Part shown: piece by piece, positions 36,840 through 47,539 of the stretch
Position numbering within the stretch: position 1 is the first letter of the stretch
Layout: each line of letters begins with the position of its first letter
Source of the DNA: Penium margaritaceum
Taxonomy: Eukaryota; Streptophyta; Zygnematophyceae; Desmidiales; Peniaceae
Assembly (NCBI GenBank): GCA_023375785.1
Contig: SZWC01002392.1
Coordinates: 65,451-129,450 of the forward strand
Direction: 5' to 3'
Length of the DNA: 64,000 nt
Translations under genes and position numbers: made by a program
Notes under the pieces: model-generated
Databases searched by the model: none
Told to the model about the DNA's origin: nothing
Seen by the model: the letters and a program-made list of their open reading frames with translations, nothing else

Positions 36840-37759
36840 TGTTAAAAAGTGCCCCTGCCATGGTTGCCGTTTGCCGTTTTCCTGGTCCGACCACTAGAGA
36901 GTAGTTGGAAATCCAATCTGATTGCAGATTTGGACTCCTTGGATTTCGCCATGCGATTTCAAGCTTTCAGTTGCTCGATTTGGTTGAGAATTCAGAGAGT
37001 TAGCCCTACCCAAAGTTCGGGTGGTGAGGCGGGTGGAATCTGGTACCCGTCCGGGGTGACGGGATACTCCACCGCCGGTGGTCCGTGTTCAGCTCCAACT
37101 GGCTCCATAGACCCCAAGGCCCTAGAGGAAGCAACCAGGGAGGTCCCCTGGACCAGGNCATGCGATTTCGAGCTTTCAGTTGCTCGATTTGGTTGAGAAT
37201 TCAGAGAGTTAGCCCTACCCAAAGTTCGGGTGGTGAGGCGGGTGGAATCTGGTACCCGTCCGGGGTGACTGGATACTCCACCGCCGGTGGTCCGTGTTCA
37301 GCTCCAACTGGCTCCATAGACCCCAAGGCCCTAGAGCAAGCAACCAGGGAGATCCCCTGGACCAGGTCGAGCCGCCCTTTGACTTGTCAATGAAAGAAAG
37401 GCGCTTCGAGCCGTCGTCGGCTCGTGTCGGAGACGACTCACGTCGGCGGCGGCCAAAGGCGGCTCCACCAAGGGTTGCTTGGAGGGGCGTAGCAGGGGCT
37501 ATACTGCTCCGTTTTGGGCGTGCTTGGATGCGTTGGAAATCTCAGATCACAGGCTATAAGAATCTGATGTAATCTCACCAAAATTACCAACCATTAATGG
37601 TTCGCAGCCCTTGTCAGTTTCCGCAATCTGTGTTCTGCCAGAATTCTGCACTTGGTGCTGTGGCGACCCAAAGCACACACCTTCCTTGGAAGTCTCTTTG
37701 CACTAAGAAGCCGTGCACACTTGGGCAGTTCAGGGCACGCCAGGACAGCGTTCCTGACA
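36840..37759 (+). repeat. A1 3' LTR with an internal 209-bp duplication at an N
   Basis: The LTR should be 711 bp but spans 920 because about 209 bp (36950-37157) are read twice on either side of a single N at 37158. The copy after the N carries bases found in the 5' LTR. This is most likely an assembly overlap that was not collapsed, or a mix of the two LTRs. Confidence 0.85.
37158..37158. other. Single-N assembly join
   Basis: One N between two overlapping stretches of the same LTR. It marks a contig join where the overlap was kept twice. Confidence 0.9.
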
Positions 37760-37957
37760 GTACTGAGATCCCCCTCATCTTCCGAGCTCCCTGCCACGGT
37801 TGTCTGTAGCACGTAAAGCCCGTCGACTCATGGAACCTTAGCTACGAGGTCTTTGTTGGCGTAGAGGACCTTGATGTCCTTGTTCTTGATGATGACTGCC
37901 TTCCTCTGTGGGAACACCACCGTCATGCTGTTTGGGAGACGCTTGAGTCCACTACTT
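37760..37957 (-). mobile_element. H1 continuation beyond A1 (protease side)
   Basis: In minus sense this encodes a stretch typical of the end of a copia protease region (a GLYVL word followed by an acidic Ser-rich stretch). It belongs to the same element as 28880-31939; A1 lies between the two. The low-coordinate end is the A1 target repeat. Confidence 0.65.
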
Positions 37958-37965
37958 TTCTTCCA

Positions 37966-38091
37966 ATTCAATCCTCATGAACATGCAACTACGTTCTCAC
38001 TTTTGGACTGTGAAGATGGATGAGTCTGGATCCATGATTGACTAAATCAACATGGTAAATTCTCTCTCTGCCTTTCTTGTTGCGATTGAGG
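37966..38091 (+). mobile_element. Piece of C-family gag (detached part of C2)
   Basis: Plus sense encodes ILMNMQLR and MDESGSMID words that match C1 gag (about 17100-17190 on minus). It ends at 38091, at the outer edge of the B 3' LTR. The other side of the same gag is C2 at 7312, at the outer edge of the B 5' LTR. It therefore appears to be C2 sequence carried away by the inversion. Confidence 0.7.
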
Positions 38092-38798
38092 TGTTAGCAC
38101 TAGTGGGTGTAGAGGCACCCTCATGGATGCCTAGCCCTCACTGATGCATGCTGCCAATTTTTGGAGAATCCAATGGACACCAATGGTGAAGAGTGTGGAG
38201 CTCCAGGATCACAGACTAGGAGCGGAAAGAGACTCATCACATTCAGGAGAACTGAATTGAAACACGTTTTTCTTACTTAGTATAGTGTGATTGCATCAGA
38301 TTCTTATAGCCTGTGAACTATGCTTTCCAACGCACCAAATCACGCCCAAATCGGAGCAGTTATAGCCCCTGCTACAGCCGTCAAAGTAGCCCTTGGTGGA
38401 GCCGCCCACCAAGCCTTGCTCGCTAGGCCAGGGGAGGCGCTTCGACGGTAACCTGTAAAAGCGCCCTTCTCTGGCCGAGACTTCCAGGAGGATTTCATCG
38501 TAGTCAAGGAGGTCTCCCTGGTTTCCTCCTTTGTCGCCTTGGTGCATTTGATGCATGTTGGAGTTGCACCCAGATCACCAGTGGTGGAGTTCAAGATTCC
38601 ACCCATCCAACACCCGAATTTTGGGTCAGGCTCATTTTCCGAATATACAATCAGATTGAGCAATTCAAAGCTCAATCTTGCATGGAAAATTCAAGGATTC
38701 CAAATCTACAGTCAGATCAGTTTTTCAACCACTCCCCAGTGGTTGAAATAGGGAGTACGGTCGACGGCACTCATGGCAAGGAGCACACCATGTCAACA
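38092..38798 (-). repeat. B 3' LTR
   Basis: 707 bp. In minus sense TGTTGACATGGTG at 38798 to AGTGCTAACA at 38092. It aligns end to end with 7313-8040. Confidence 0.87.
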
Positions 38799-38810
38799 AT
38801 CTCCCCTTTG
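38799..38810 (-). other. Polypurine tract of B
   Basis: CAAAGGGGAGAT in minus sense, directly before the LTR. This shows that the LTR at 38092-38798 is a 3' LTR and fixes the element's orientation. Confidence 0.8.
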
Positions 38811-39625
38811 CACTGCAGCCTTGATGCCCTATCCTTGGAACCCTAGGCATTTCAGACCTCGCTGCATAGACTAAGCTCCATTCAGCTTGCGTTGTGCCTT
38901 TCCTTTGGCTGTGCCCTGGTCATGGAGTCGTTGAGCATGCGCTTTGTGAAACAATGCACAATGTTGTCCACATTGACTTCTGTCGTCTTTCTTTGCGGAA
39001 CCCCAATCTTCTTTAGCAGCTGCCGTAGCCACACTGCCTCCATTGCGACTTCGGCGAGCGTGACGTACTCTGCCTTGGTACTGGATAATTCACACAAACG
39101 TTTCTTCTGCTTGCTCATGAAACTGCTGCACCGCCAAGCACAAAAACATAGCATGACATTGACTTTCTGTCATCCACCTCACCAGCCCAGTCGGCATTGG
39201 AGTAGCCAACCAACTCAAGGGAGTCATCCCGCGCTCCCCCTCCAAACATGAGTGGTGGCTGTTTTATCACCTTGAGGTAGCGGAGAATCCACTTCACCAC
39301 TTGCCAATGCAGCGGCCCGGGGTCAGCGACAAAGCAGCTCACTTGGCCCTCCGCAAAGGCCAGGTCGGGTCGCGTTGCCACCATGGCGTTCATGATGTTC
39401 CCTAGTGCAGATTGGTACGACATACCTGTCATCTTCTCCCTTGCGAGCCATAATTGGCTTCTTCCCGCTCCACACTTCTCGTGGCATCTTCCACGCCTTG
39501 GGCTCTACGTCTTTCAGTGACTTTGCCGGTGTCAGGTACATGATGTACACCGTTGTCTACGCCCCCTTGCCCCAGTAACGCTGCGCGAGGCCGGCATTGC
39601 TCAACATGGACCAGACCATGTGAGG

Positions 39626-40244
39626 TGATGAAAACTGGGGCAACCGTCAGGGAGGTGATCAGGCTCACTAAGAGCCGCCTAGGCAGGACCAACTGTTTGT
39701 GAGAGGGAGTTGCAAGTTGCACAGACTGAGAGTATGGAAGTAAATGTAGGAGAACAGATAATGCAAATGCTAGAGTTGAATATTGTGTGAGAAAACACAT
39801 TATCACAACTTTCTAACAAGCCCCTTTATGCCTCATTTGGCCAAGGGGACACTGAGCACATTCCTAGCCTAGGGGGATGAGCGGCAGTCACATTATCATG
39901 CATGAGAATTATATGTCCCACGGCCTGGAAGGCGAAGAATCTTCAAATGCTCCTTCCTTGAAGTCTCCTGGAGGCTCTCCAACCGTCTTTTCTCCTTAAA
40001 GGCTGCTCTAAGCCGTCCTGGTCAATAACTCTGGCCGCCTTTTGTGCTGAATGTCTTCTAGTCACCACTTGAAGCCGAACCATGATCTCCAAACTTTGAA
40101 AAACCATATCTCACTCAAACGGACTCCAACTTGAGTTTCGTAAAGTGCGTTGGAACCTGTGAAATATCCTCTATGCAAATTTGTATCAAATATTTTTATC
40201 GGGTAACTCATTGTTGTCACCTTCTGGCTCCCTCATATCCATCA
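39626..40244 (-). mobile_element. Solo C-family LTR inside B
   Basis: 619 bp. In minus sense TGATGGATATGAGGG at 40244 to CAGTTTTCATCA at 39626. Flanks are TGAGG (39621-39625) and TCAGG (40245-40249), a 5-bp target repeat with one difference. B integrase sequence continues on both sides. No C internal region is present, so this is an LTR left by recombination between the two LTRs of a former C element. Confidence 0.82.
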
Positions 40245-40859
40245 TCAGGATGGTACGATATTCTCTCTTGGCATCACAGTTCTGCTGCAAAGAATGTGGC
40301 ATCGTTTTTTGCCACTTGATCCCCTTGCTCTTCATCCATGCCAAGCGGCCTTTGCACTTGCCGCCATTGTCATTACTGAACGCCTTCAGCTTCACCTCCG
40401 TCTGCCCTTCCACCACCACCATGAACTCCTACATGCACGATAGGACATCGCTCGTCCACTTGATGATGTAGTGGTAGAGCTTGCGGTTGTGATCATCGAT
40501 GAAGGTCACAAAGTAGCGAGTGCCCCCGATGGAACCCTCGAATGGTCCACACAAACCAGTGTGCACCACCTCCAACTGTGCTGCTGTGTGTGTCCCTTAT
40601 CCATCAAAGGGCTGCCGTGTTTCCTTGTCGACTTTCCACGGCTCGCACACGGTATTCTTAGCTCCATCAGGGCCCTTCACCTCAACAAATTGCATGACTT
40701 CCTTCTTCGTCATGAACCTCACAGTTTAGGGAGCAATGTGACACAAGCGGAGGTGCCACAAGTCCAGGTTTCCATCCTCCTTCTTTGTGAGGTGGGTGAA
40801 GTTGGACCCAATCTGGCTGCTGAGGAACTTCACACAGAGCAGGTACAAGTGCAATTATC

Positions 40860-41817
40860 TATTGACAAATTTCCCCTCCACATGCCCAAGTGCGGCACCG
40901 GGAGGCACCGGCAAGCCGCCAGAAAAGAGAAAAAACTTTGCAGTTCGATCTAGCGGCTCATTGATTGCTCGGATCCTAAAATGGAGGCTGCCCCTAAAAG
41001 TTGACAAATCGTTGAATCTGGTGGAATTTGTTTCATGGGAATCGGAAAAGTAACAACGGAGATATGAGCTTCCAAAGTTAGGGTGTGCGGCGGCTCTGGG
41101 AGCTGGCCGCGACTCGACTGCCGGTGAAAATTTGTCCGGACTGAGTAACAAAGGTCCATCTGAGGATTTTGCCCCGGAAGACTGCCAAAGCGTCTGGTGG
41201 ATAATATCCACCGGATCCAGTAGTGTAGGTTGTTACTGAAGGACTTGGCCAAATCCTGGCTCAGAGTCCTAAACTCAATAGTACGTTTTGTTCCTCAAGG
41301 ACTTCATCAAAAATTTGACTGTAGGTCTGCGGACAGGTTTCAAACCCTGTCAGACCCCATCATCTAACTCAACCTAGAATTGGGAGATGTGCGTCTTAAC
41401 AGTGCAGGGGACCCCACGATCACGTGCAAAGGGATCTGCGTCTCAAGAAGGGTGCTTCGCACCTGAAGGAAGGCGCCACGCTGTGTGCACACCATGGAGG
41501 CGTTAGATGTTTCTGTGGTGGGTGAGACCTGCCCTTTGGCAAGCATACCTTGGGCTGCGCTTGGCCACATTGTGCATGGTTCAGTGCGTTGAAGAGCTCA
41601 TGACTAGCCCTATAAATATTCAGATCATTTCCATGAAAACAGACTGACGTAAAATTTTGTTATTCCCTTATCAAACTGTCTGTCTCAAAATTCCTTCTCA
41701 CATAGCCTGAGGCGACCAGAAAGCTCACGTTCAGTCTCAGTTTTTCCCAAAACAAAAGACGTGAACCACAAGAGAAAGGTCAACCCACGGTCAGGACTGC
41801 ACCTCATGCAGATTTCA
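40860..41817 (+). repeat. G 5' LTR
   Basis: 958 bp, TATTGACAAATTT to GATTTCA. The first G of the terminal TG has decayed. It is closest to the LTR at 9265-10221. Confidence 0.82.
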
Positions 41818-41825
41818 CGAAAAAT

Positions 41826-41839
41826 GGTTATGGGCCTAC
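41826..41839 (+). other. Primer-binding site of G (half-tRNA type)
   Basis: GGTTATGGGCCTAC, one change from the site of A1. It is complementary to the anticodon arm of initiator tRNA-Met. Confidence 0.7.
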
Positions 41840-44573
41840 ATTTGTCCTCTCTAACGTTCTTGTCTTCCACAGCGCACGGGAATTTCATCTTGGATGTCAC
41901 CATGAACTTCTGAGAACCTGTCAGAGTAGAAGCTTGACAAATGGCACAAAATGAGATGTAGCCCATCCACAAGTATGCGGGTGGTCCAGGCTTTCGGCTA
42001 TGGAGGTGGCAGTTTGAGCTACACCTCACGCATAAGGGGCTGATGGGGGTCATGTTGGGAACGGAGGTGCTCACAGAGGTGACAGTTGCAGACACGGAGA
42101 AGTAGCCTTTGAAATGAAGGACACGGAGGCGCTCATGCCCCTGGTGTTTGGGACAGCCGAGTTGTAGTGGGGCTACTTCCAAGGCTGCAAGCTGGAAAAA
42201 AATCTACGCCATCCACCAATCAAAGTCGCTCCCAAACAAAATCTTCGTGATGTAGCGGCTTCTCACGGTAAGAATCAAGGAGGGAGATGGTCATTACCGC
42301 CATGCAGCAGATTGAGTCACTCGCCTCACAATTCAATGACGTGGGGTAGAAAATTGACACGCAGCTCCAGGTAATGGCCCTCTTCAGGGCCCTGCCTGAC
42401 AGTTGGGGTCTATTCATCACCATCCTTGCAGGATAATGGGAGGACAAGCTCACCTCTGGCGTAGTCGCAGAGTACATCCGCAACGAGGCGCATCGCTGGA
42501 GCTGCGGGGAGTCCTCGTCTTCCTCATCGGCCCTCATCGCCAAAATCTGTGGTGGCAAAGACAAAGGCAAGAGAAGCGACAAAAAGGATGGTGGCAAGAA
42601 GGGCGCCAAGAAAGGTGCGTGCCGTAATTGTGGCAAGGAGGGCCATTGGGCCCGAGAGGAGGCGGAGGCCGGCGGCAAGAACACCAAAGGCAAGTCGCTC
42701 CCCAAGGACAACAAGAACCACTTCCTCAAGAAGGCTAATAGGCGGTGCCTGGATTCCGGGGCCGAGAAGTACACCAAGGTAAAAGAGGTGGGGTTCGTCA
42801 CCTACAAGAAGCCCTCCAAGTCAATGGTGGTCGCGAACAACAAAGTCGAGCCGGCGGTCGGCAAAGGTGAAGTGGAGGTGGAAGTCGTGGTAGACGGTGA
42901 GAAGGAGTTACGTACAATCCGTGATGTGTAGTATGTCCCCTGTCTGGCTCACATTTTAAGTGCCAGCCGCTTGACAGATAAGGGGTATGAGGTGCTCTGC
43001 CGTAGCAAAGGCAAACTGGTGCATAACGACGACGACAGTGAGTTCGTGCTAGAGGCAAAGCGCAAGGGCGGTCTCTACATCATCCAGACCAAGGTGATCC
43101 CCGTGGCATCAGACGCAGCAGACTCGCAGGAGCGCTTCGTCAACATGGCCAAGGGAACAAGCGCTGATCTTGAGTTCTAGCACTGAAGGTTGGGGAATTC
43201 GGCGCCCGCTGCCGTTTAGGAGATGGCAAAGCGCGACATGGTGTGCGGCCTCTTCATCGACGATATAACAGACGCGGCAACAAATGCAACACTGCGCAAA
43301 AAGTGCAAGCCTTGTATTTTGGACAAGGCGCGGCGCAAGCCGTTCAACGAGAACGGGGGTCGCACAAAGGACCTGTCGGAGTCTTGCAAAGTGATGTGTA
43401 TAGACCATTCAAAATGCCGTTAAAATAGCGGATTAAGATACTTTTTCACCTTCATTGATTACTACAACAGGAAGCTCTTTGTGTACTTCATGAAGCAAAA
43501 AGGCAAGGTCCTGGACCGGTTGAAGGAGTATGTCACAGCAGTGGAGAGGCTAACCAGATGGAAAGTCAGAGCGCTACACAACAACAATGGCACAGAGTAC
43601 GTGGGCTATAGCGAGTGGATGAAACAACAAGGCATCAAGTGGGAACCCACTACGCCGTACTCATTATAGTCCAACAGAGTGACGGAGCGGGCAAACCAGA
43701 CATTGTTAAACATGGTCCGGACCATTCTTCTGGCTGCAGGGTTACCGTGAGGGTTCTGGGCAGAGGCTGTATGTACTAAGGGCTACACCATCAACCTCAT
43801 CCCAACAGCAGTGCTGAAGGGTAAGGACGGCTGGAAGACGCCATAGGAGGTTTCGAGTAGGAGCAAGCCAAACGTAGCAAACCTAAAGGTGTTTGGGTGC
43901 ACGCAATGGTGAAGGGGCCCCACAGCAACACGATAGCAAGCTAGAACCGTGAGTGAAGACGTGCTTGTTCCTTGGCTGAAAGAGCGTGTAAACGGTGTAC
44001 CGGCTTTGGGACCTGCATACGCAAGAGATCATCTGCACTCGTGACGTTGAGTTCGACAAGCAGCAGAGCTTCGCCAGTAGCAGCAATCACATGAGCATTG
44101 GAAACACTCCAAAACAAGGGGAGTAGTTCCAGCTCCTTCACTACAAGAAGGAGCCAGGGGAAGCGGAGGTCAAGAATGCAGTGTTAGAGCGCAACGGTGC
44201 AGCAGGTGCAACAGCCGACGCGGAGGACTCCAAGGAAGACGTAGCTGGGCTAGAGATCTGGCAGAAAGATCCATCGGAGGAGGCACTGCAGATGCCAAAG
44301 CACACACTCCCGACAGCGTTTGTATCTGGAAATGGAGGAAAATCATCCGGAGACACCACGCGTCTCGTCAATGGTTCATCGGAGGAAGAGAGACCTTCGG
44401 GGAGCCGTCCGATCAAAGTGACCGGACTCGGAAGGATTGCAACAGAGCGATGAGGCACCACCAAAACTGCCGCATTGTAGCAAGAGGCAGCGGAGATTAG
44501 AGAAGTGTTCTGACGCTGGCACCAGTTGATGGATCGGCATGACACGGTGCATGCTAGCTGCATCAACGGAGCC

Positions 44574-45583
44574 TGATGGATATGAGGGTGCCAGAAAGTG
44601 AAAAAAATAGGTTGCTTGACAAAACTTCTTTGGCATGACAGCTGCATAAAGGATGTTTCACAGGTTCCAGCACACTTTACAGAACTCAATTTGGAGTCCG
44701 TTTGAGTGAGATATGGATTTCCAAAGTTTGGATATCATGGGTCGGGTTCAAGTGACGACCTGAACACTTTGAGCTCAAAAGGCGGCAAGATTATTGGCCA
44801 GGACGGCTGAGAGCGGCCTTCAAGGAGAAAAGCCGACAGGAGGACCTCCAGGAGACTTCAAGAAAGGAGCACTCCACTATTGTTGGTCGTGCAGGTCGAG
44901 TGAGACATAACTCTCATGTGAGACAAGGTGACTGCCGCTCATCCCGCTAGGCTAGGACAGTGTGCTAGAGGGTGAACTTTGACAGAGTGTATCTCAGTGC
45001 TCCCTTGGCCAAATGAGGCATATAAGGGCTCGTTAGAAAGATTTGATCACGTAATTTGTCACTCAAGAGTCCATTCAGACATTTGCATTCTCTGAAAACC
45101 TACACTTGCTTCTGTAATTTCTGTCTGTGGAACCTTATTTCAGCATGTGGTGATTAGCTGTTGCATGGCTAGAACATGAGAGAGAATACTTGAGAGATAG
45201 ATGCATCCATACACGCTCGTGGTCAATGTGCTTTGTTTTTTTTACTGATATGCATGCCATGCTAGTTGTACAGCTCTTTGCACCGGGTTCTTACTCCTAC
45301 GGGGCCACACTCTCGGTGCTCCGAGGTGTGAGTGACCACGGTGGCTTTTGCCGACCGGTTCGGTTCAACCCCGGGATGGCGGCTGGGCCCCACATCAAAC
45401 CACTCGTGTGGGTGGCCCGGTCAACCAGCTGCTAAGAGCTCGCTGGCTCCTTACTCTTGCTGACCAGTCTCTCGCCGTTTCTTAAGGCTTTCACCAACTC
45501 CTCGCCTCACCCGTCGCCATGGATGTTGTGTGATTGCTCCTTGCATGGTAGAAAGGGTGTGTTCGCGTCTGGCCGCTACCTAC
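44574..45583 (+). repeat. Chimeric LTR, C-type start plus D-type end
   Basis: The first 563 bases or so (44574 to about 45136) follow the C LTR from its TGATGGATATG start. The rest (about 45137-45583) follows the D LTR at 61912-62363 (TTTCAGCATGTGG onward). It ends at a primer-binding site. Together with 17587-17832 it forms a reciprocal pair: each chimera holds the half the other lacks. Confidence 0.8.
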
Positions 45584-45595
45584 TGGTATCAGAGC
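45584..45595 (+). other. Primer-binding site of D (tRNA 3'-end type)
   Basis: TGGTATCAGAGC immediately after the LTR; perfect complement to the 3' end of plant initiator tRNA-Met. Confidence 0.9.
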
Positions 45596-46397
45596 AGGAG
45601 GGAAACCTCCCCTCCCTTCAACTGATCCGGGACCCGTGGTCTCTCACACCACGTGGCACTCTAGCCGCCACAATGAGTCGTGCACTGCCCGCACTTCTCG
45701 GTGCGGCTGCTGACTATCATGTAGTCCACCACTTTGCCTCGAACCTCTGTCACACATCTCGCAGCTTCACAGCACCGGAGCACCACTGCACCTTTGCGTC
45801 ACACCATTCTAGCCCCGACGCATCTGCATCTATGCTGAGGTCACTCAGTCCATGGCCCCGCAGCCCCGCGAGTTCGAGCTCTTCAGTCCCACACGTCCTT
45901 GGAGCTTCGCAGTCTCGGAGCTCGACAGCTCAGCAGCACAGCGATGCCGTATCACCGTAGCACCAAGGCACTCTTGCTTTGGATTTTTTCCAACCCTCAA
46001 CTCTGCTGCTGAGAAGCTCCAGAGCCGTGCTGCCTGGGCCTACTGTCTCGCTGCCCTGCTGCACCTCGCCTCACCATCTCAGCAGCCTCGCAGGCCCGCA
46101 CATTTCACAGCTCCAGACCAGATGCACAGTCCCGCTGCACGCACATCACCACCCGCACACAGCAACAGCAGCATCAGCCACATCTGCAGCCTGATTCATC
46201 ACCCTAGCTTTGCCACCAGACACTGAACCAGTCCCTATCTCTCCAAGGGGTCGGTGTGAGCGGGCGCGAATTGACGAGCAAATCGCACGCTACACGGAGG
46301 AGGCGAACCGGGCGGGCCTCGAGGCGTGGTCGCGCCGTCGCTGCTGTGACAGCCCAGGGTACTATCCAGGGAAGGACTATGACCCTGCGGATGACGA
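45596..46397 (+). other. D leader, left part
   Basis: Between the primer site and the E2 insertion. Mostly Ser/Pro-coding-like, C-rich sequence without a recognised domain. From about 46210 to 46397 the frame is open with charged, protein-like composition (a CERARIDEQIARYTEEANR stretch). I cannot assign it; it could be part of a lost gag of an older element or a captured fragment. Confidence 0.45.
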
Positions 46398-46676
46398 TGT
46401 CTGATTGTGGCCCAGTGGTCTTCACTGGGACCATTTAATCATGAGAAGCCCAGTTCATCTTTCCCTAACTAAAATCTCAGGTTTATTGTGATTGCAGTCA
46501 GATATGCAATCTAACATGTCAGCAACATGGATTGCAAGAATCTACCTAGGTGGAAGATTACATATTGCTGCAGTGTGCCTAGGCATCAGATCAGTCCCCT
46601 CTCTGTCCTGATTATGTCAGCCCACTTGGGCTCATTCATCAATCACTCATTCAGAAGTTCCACCTTCTTTCAGACA
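46398..46676 (+). repeat. E2 5' LTR
   Basis: 279 bp, TG to CA. A decayed primer-binding site AGGTACCAGAGC (46677-46688) follows, two changes from the usual initiator tRNA-Met site. Confidence 0.92.
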
Positions 46677-46880
46677 AGGTACCAGAGCACAGACATTGTT
46701 CTGAGGGCCACCTTAGCAACTTCTGCGTTACCTCCCTTATCAAGGCAAGGGTTTCTTCACCCTTGCCTCAATGAAAATGAGTCCTCTCTACGTTTCATCC
46801 TGTGTGGTATTCTGCTTGCCACCCAACTCATATTCCTCTCTGTCCTTCACATCTCCCTCAACACAGCTTTCCATTTCAAC

Positions 46881-47450
46881 ATGGCCTCAGTTGCAGCTGT
46901 CACCGGCACCCTTGTTGGCATCACTAAGCTCACCACCAAATGCGACAGCACCAACAACTGCAAGCTGTGGAACTTTAACATCTCTACGTACTTCAAAACG
47001 ACCCGCATCAATGGTGTTTTGCTCCACAAAATCATCACAGGTGTGGGCAGTGGCGTCGAACCTGCCAAGAACAACCCAGACCACGAGAAGTGGGAGTTTT
47101 CCAATGACAACATTCTCATGTCTCTCTTGGCAACCTGTGACTCTGCGATACACAACGGCATTCGAGCAATCGGTGAAAGTGCCAAGGCAGTTTGGGACTA
47201 CCTCAATGAGCGCTTTGATGCTTGCACTTCAACCTCTTGCGGCATCAAAATTGTCTCCCTCTTCCATGTCCCATTTGACACCTTTCCCGACATAGGGGGC
47301 TACATTGCTGCTTGTACCACTATTGCTGCAGATCTCCGAGCAATGAGTATTGACCTTCCTGAAGCTGTGGTATGTGCGGGCATCATCCACGGCCTTCCTT
47401 CTTGCTTTGAGGTGATCCGCCAAATGCTTCTTCAACTTCCTGTCGCATAA
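46881..47450 (+). pseudogene. E2 gag
   Basis: The start at 46881 opens a copia-type Gag: the KLWNFNISTYFKTT stretch corresponds to the conserved W-x-x-W/F motif of the N-terminal domain, followed by a UBN2-like helical region with AVWDYLNERFDAC and VAGIIHGLP-type words. It would form the particle shell. Part of a fossil element. Confidence 0.8.
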
Positions 47451-47539
47451 CTGAAAGTCAACATCTCTGCGAGGCTTGAAGCCACTGAACAAGACTACAA
47501 CACGAAGACACACCAGCCGACAGCCCTAGCTACTGTGCT

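Larger units (their letters stand above)
31940..37759 (+). mobile_element. Ty1/copia element A1, youngest in the window
   Basis: Complete layout: 5' LTR (31940-32650), half-tRNA primer-binding site (32653-32667), gag-pol coding region (32776-36794), polypurine tract (36831-36839) and 3' LTR (36840-37759). It lies inside H1, with flanks GTGCT (31935-31939) and GTACT (37760-37764), a 5-bp target repeat with one difference. The LTRs differ at about 12 of 711 sites (by eye), so it is far younger than its neighbours. It is a fossil with about three breaks plus two assembly gaps (36387-36452 and 37158). Confidence 0.92.
38092..40859 (-). mobile_element. Ty1/copia fossil B, 3' part
   Basis: Minus-strand copia: pre-integrase (about 40850-40560), integrase (about 40500-40245 and 39625-39430), RT end and RNase H (about 39430-38860) with STKAEYVTLAE, polypurine tract (38799-38810) and 3' LTR (38092-38798). 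The outer flank 38087-38091 (TGAGG on plus, CCTCA in element sense) resembles CCGCA before the B 5' LTR. A solo C LTR interrupts the integrase. G begins at 40860. Broken many times. Confidence 0.8.
40860..44573 (+). mobile_element. Ty1/copia fossil G, 5' part (LTR to integrase)
   Basis: Plus-strand copia: 5' LTR (40860-41817), half-tRNA primer site (41826-41839), gag (about 41940-42660) with a zinc knuckle (CRNCGKEGHWA at about 42620), protease (about 42735-42960), pre-integrase and integrase (about 43150-43900) and the linker to the start of the RT domain (to 44573). It ends at GAGCC (44569-44573), where a C LTR begins. Its RT, RNase H and 3' LTR are at 9265-12882 on the opposite strand. Inserted into B. 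Broken many times. Confidence 0.8.

Noticed and set aside
36840-37759. A third LTR or tandem A1 copies
   Set aside because: The extra 209 bp abut a single N and fit an uncollapsed contig overlap better.
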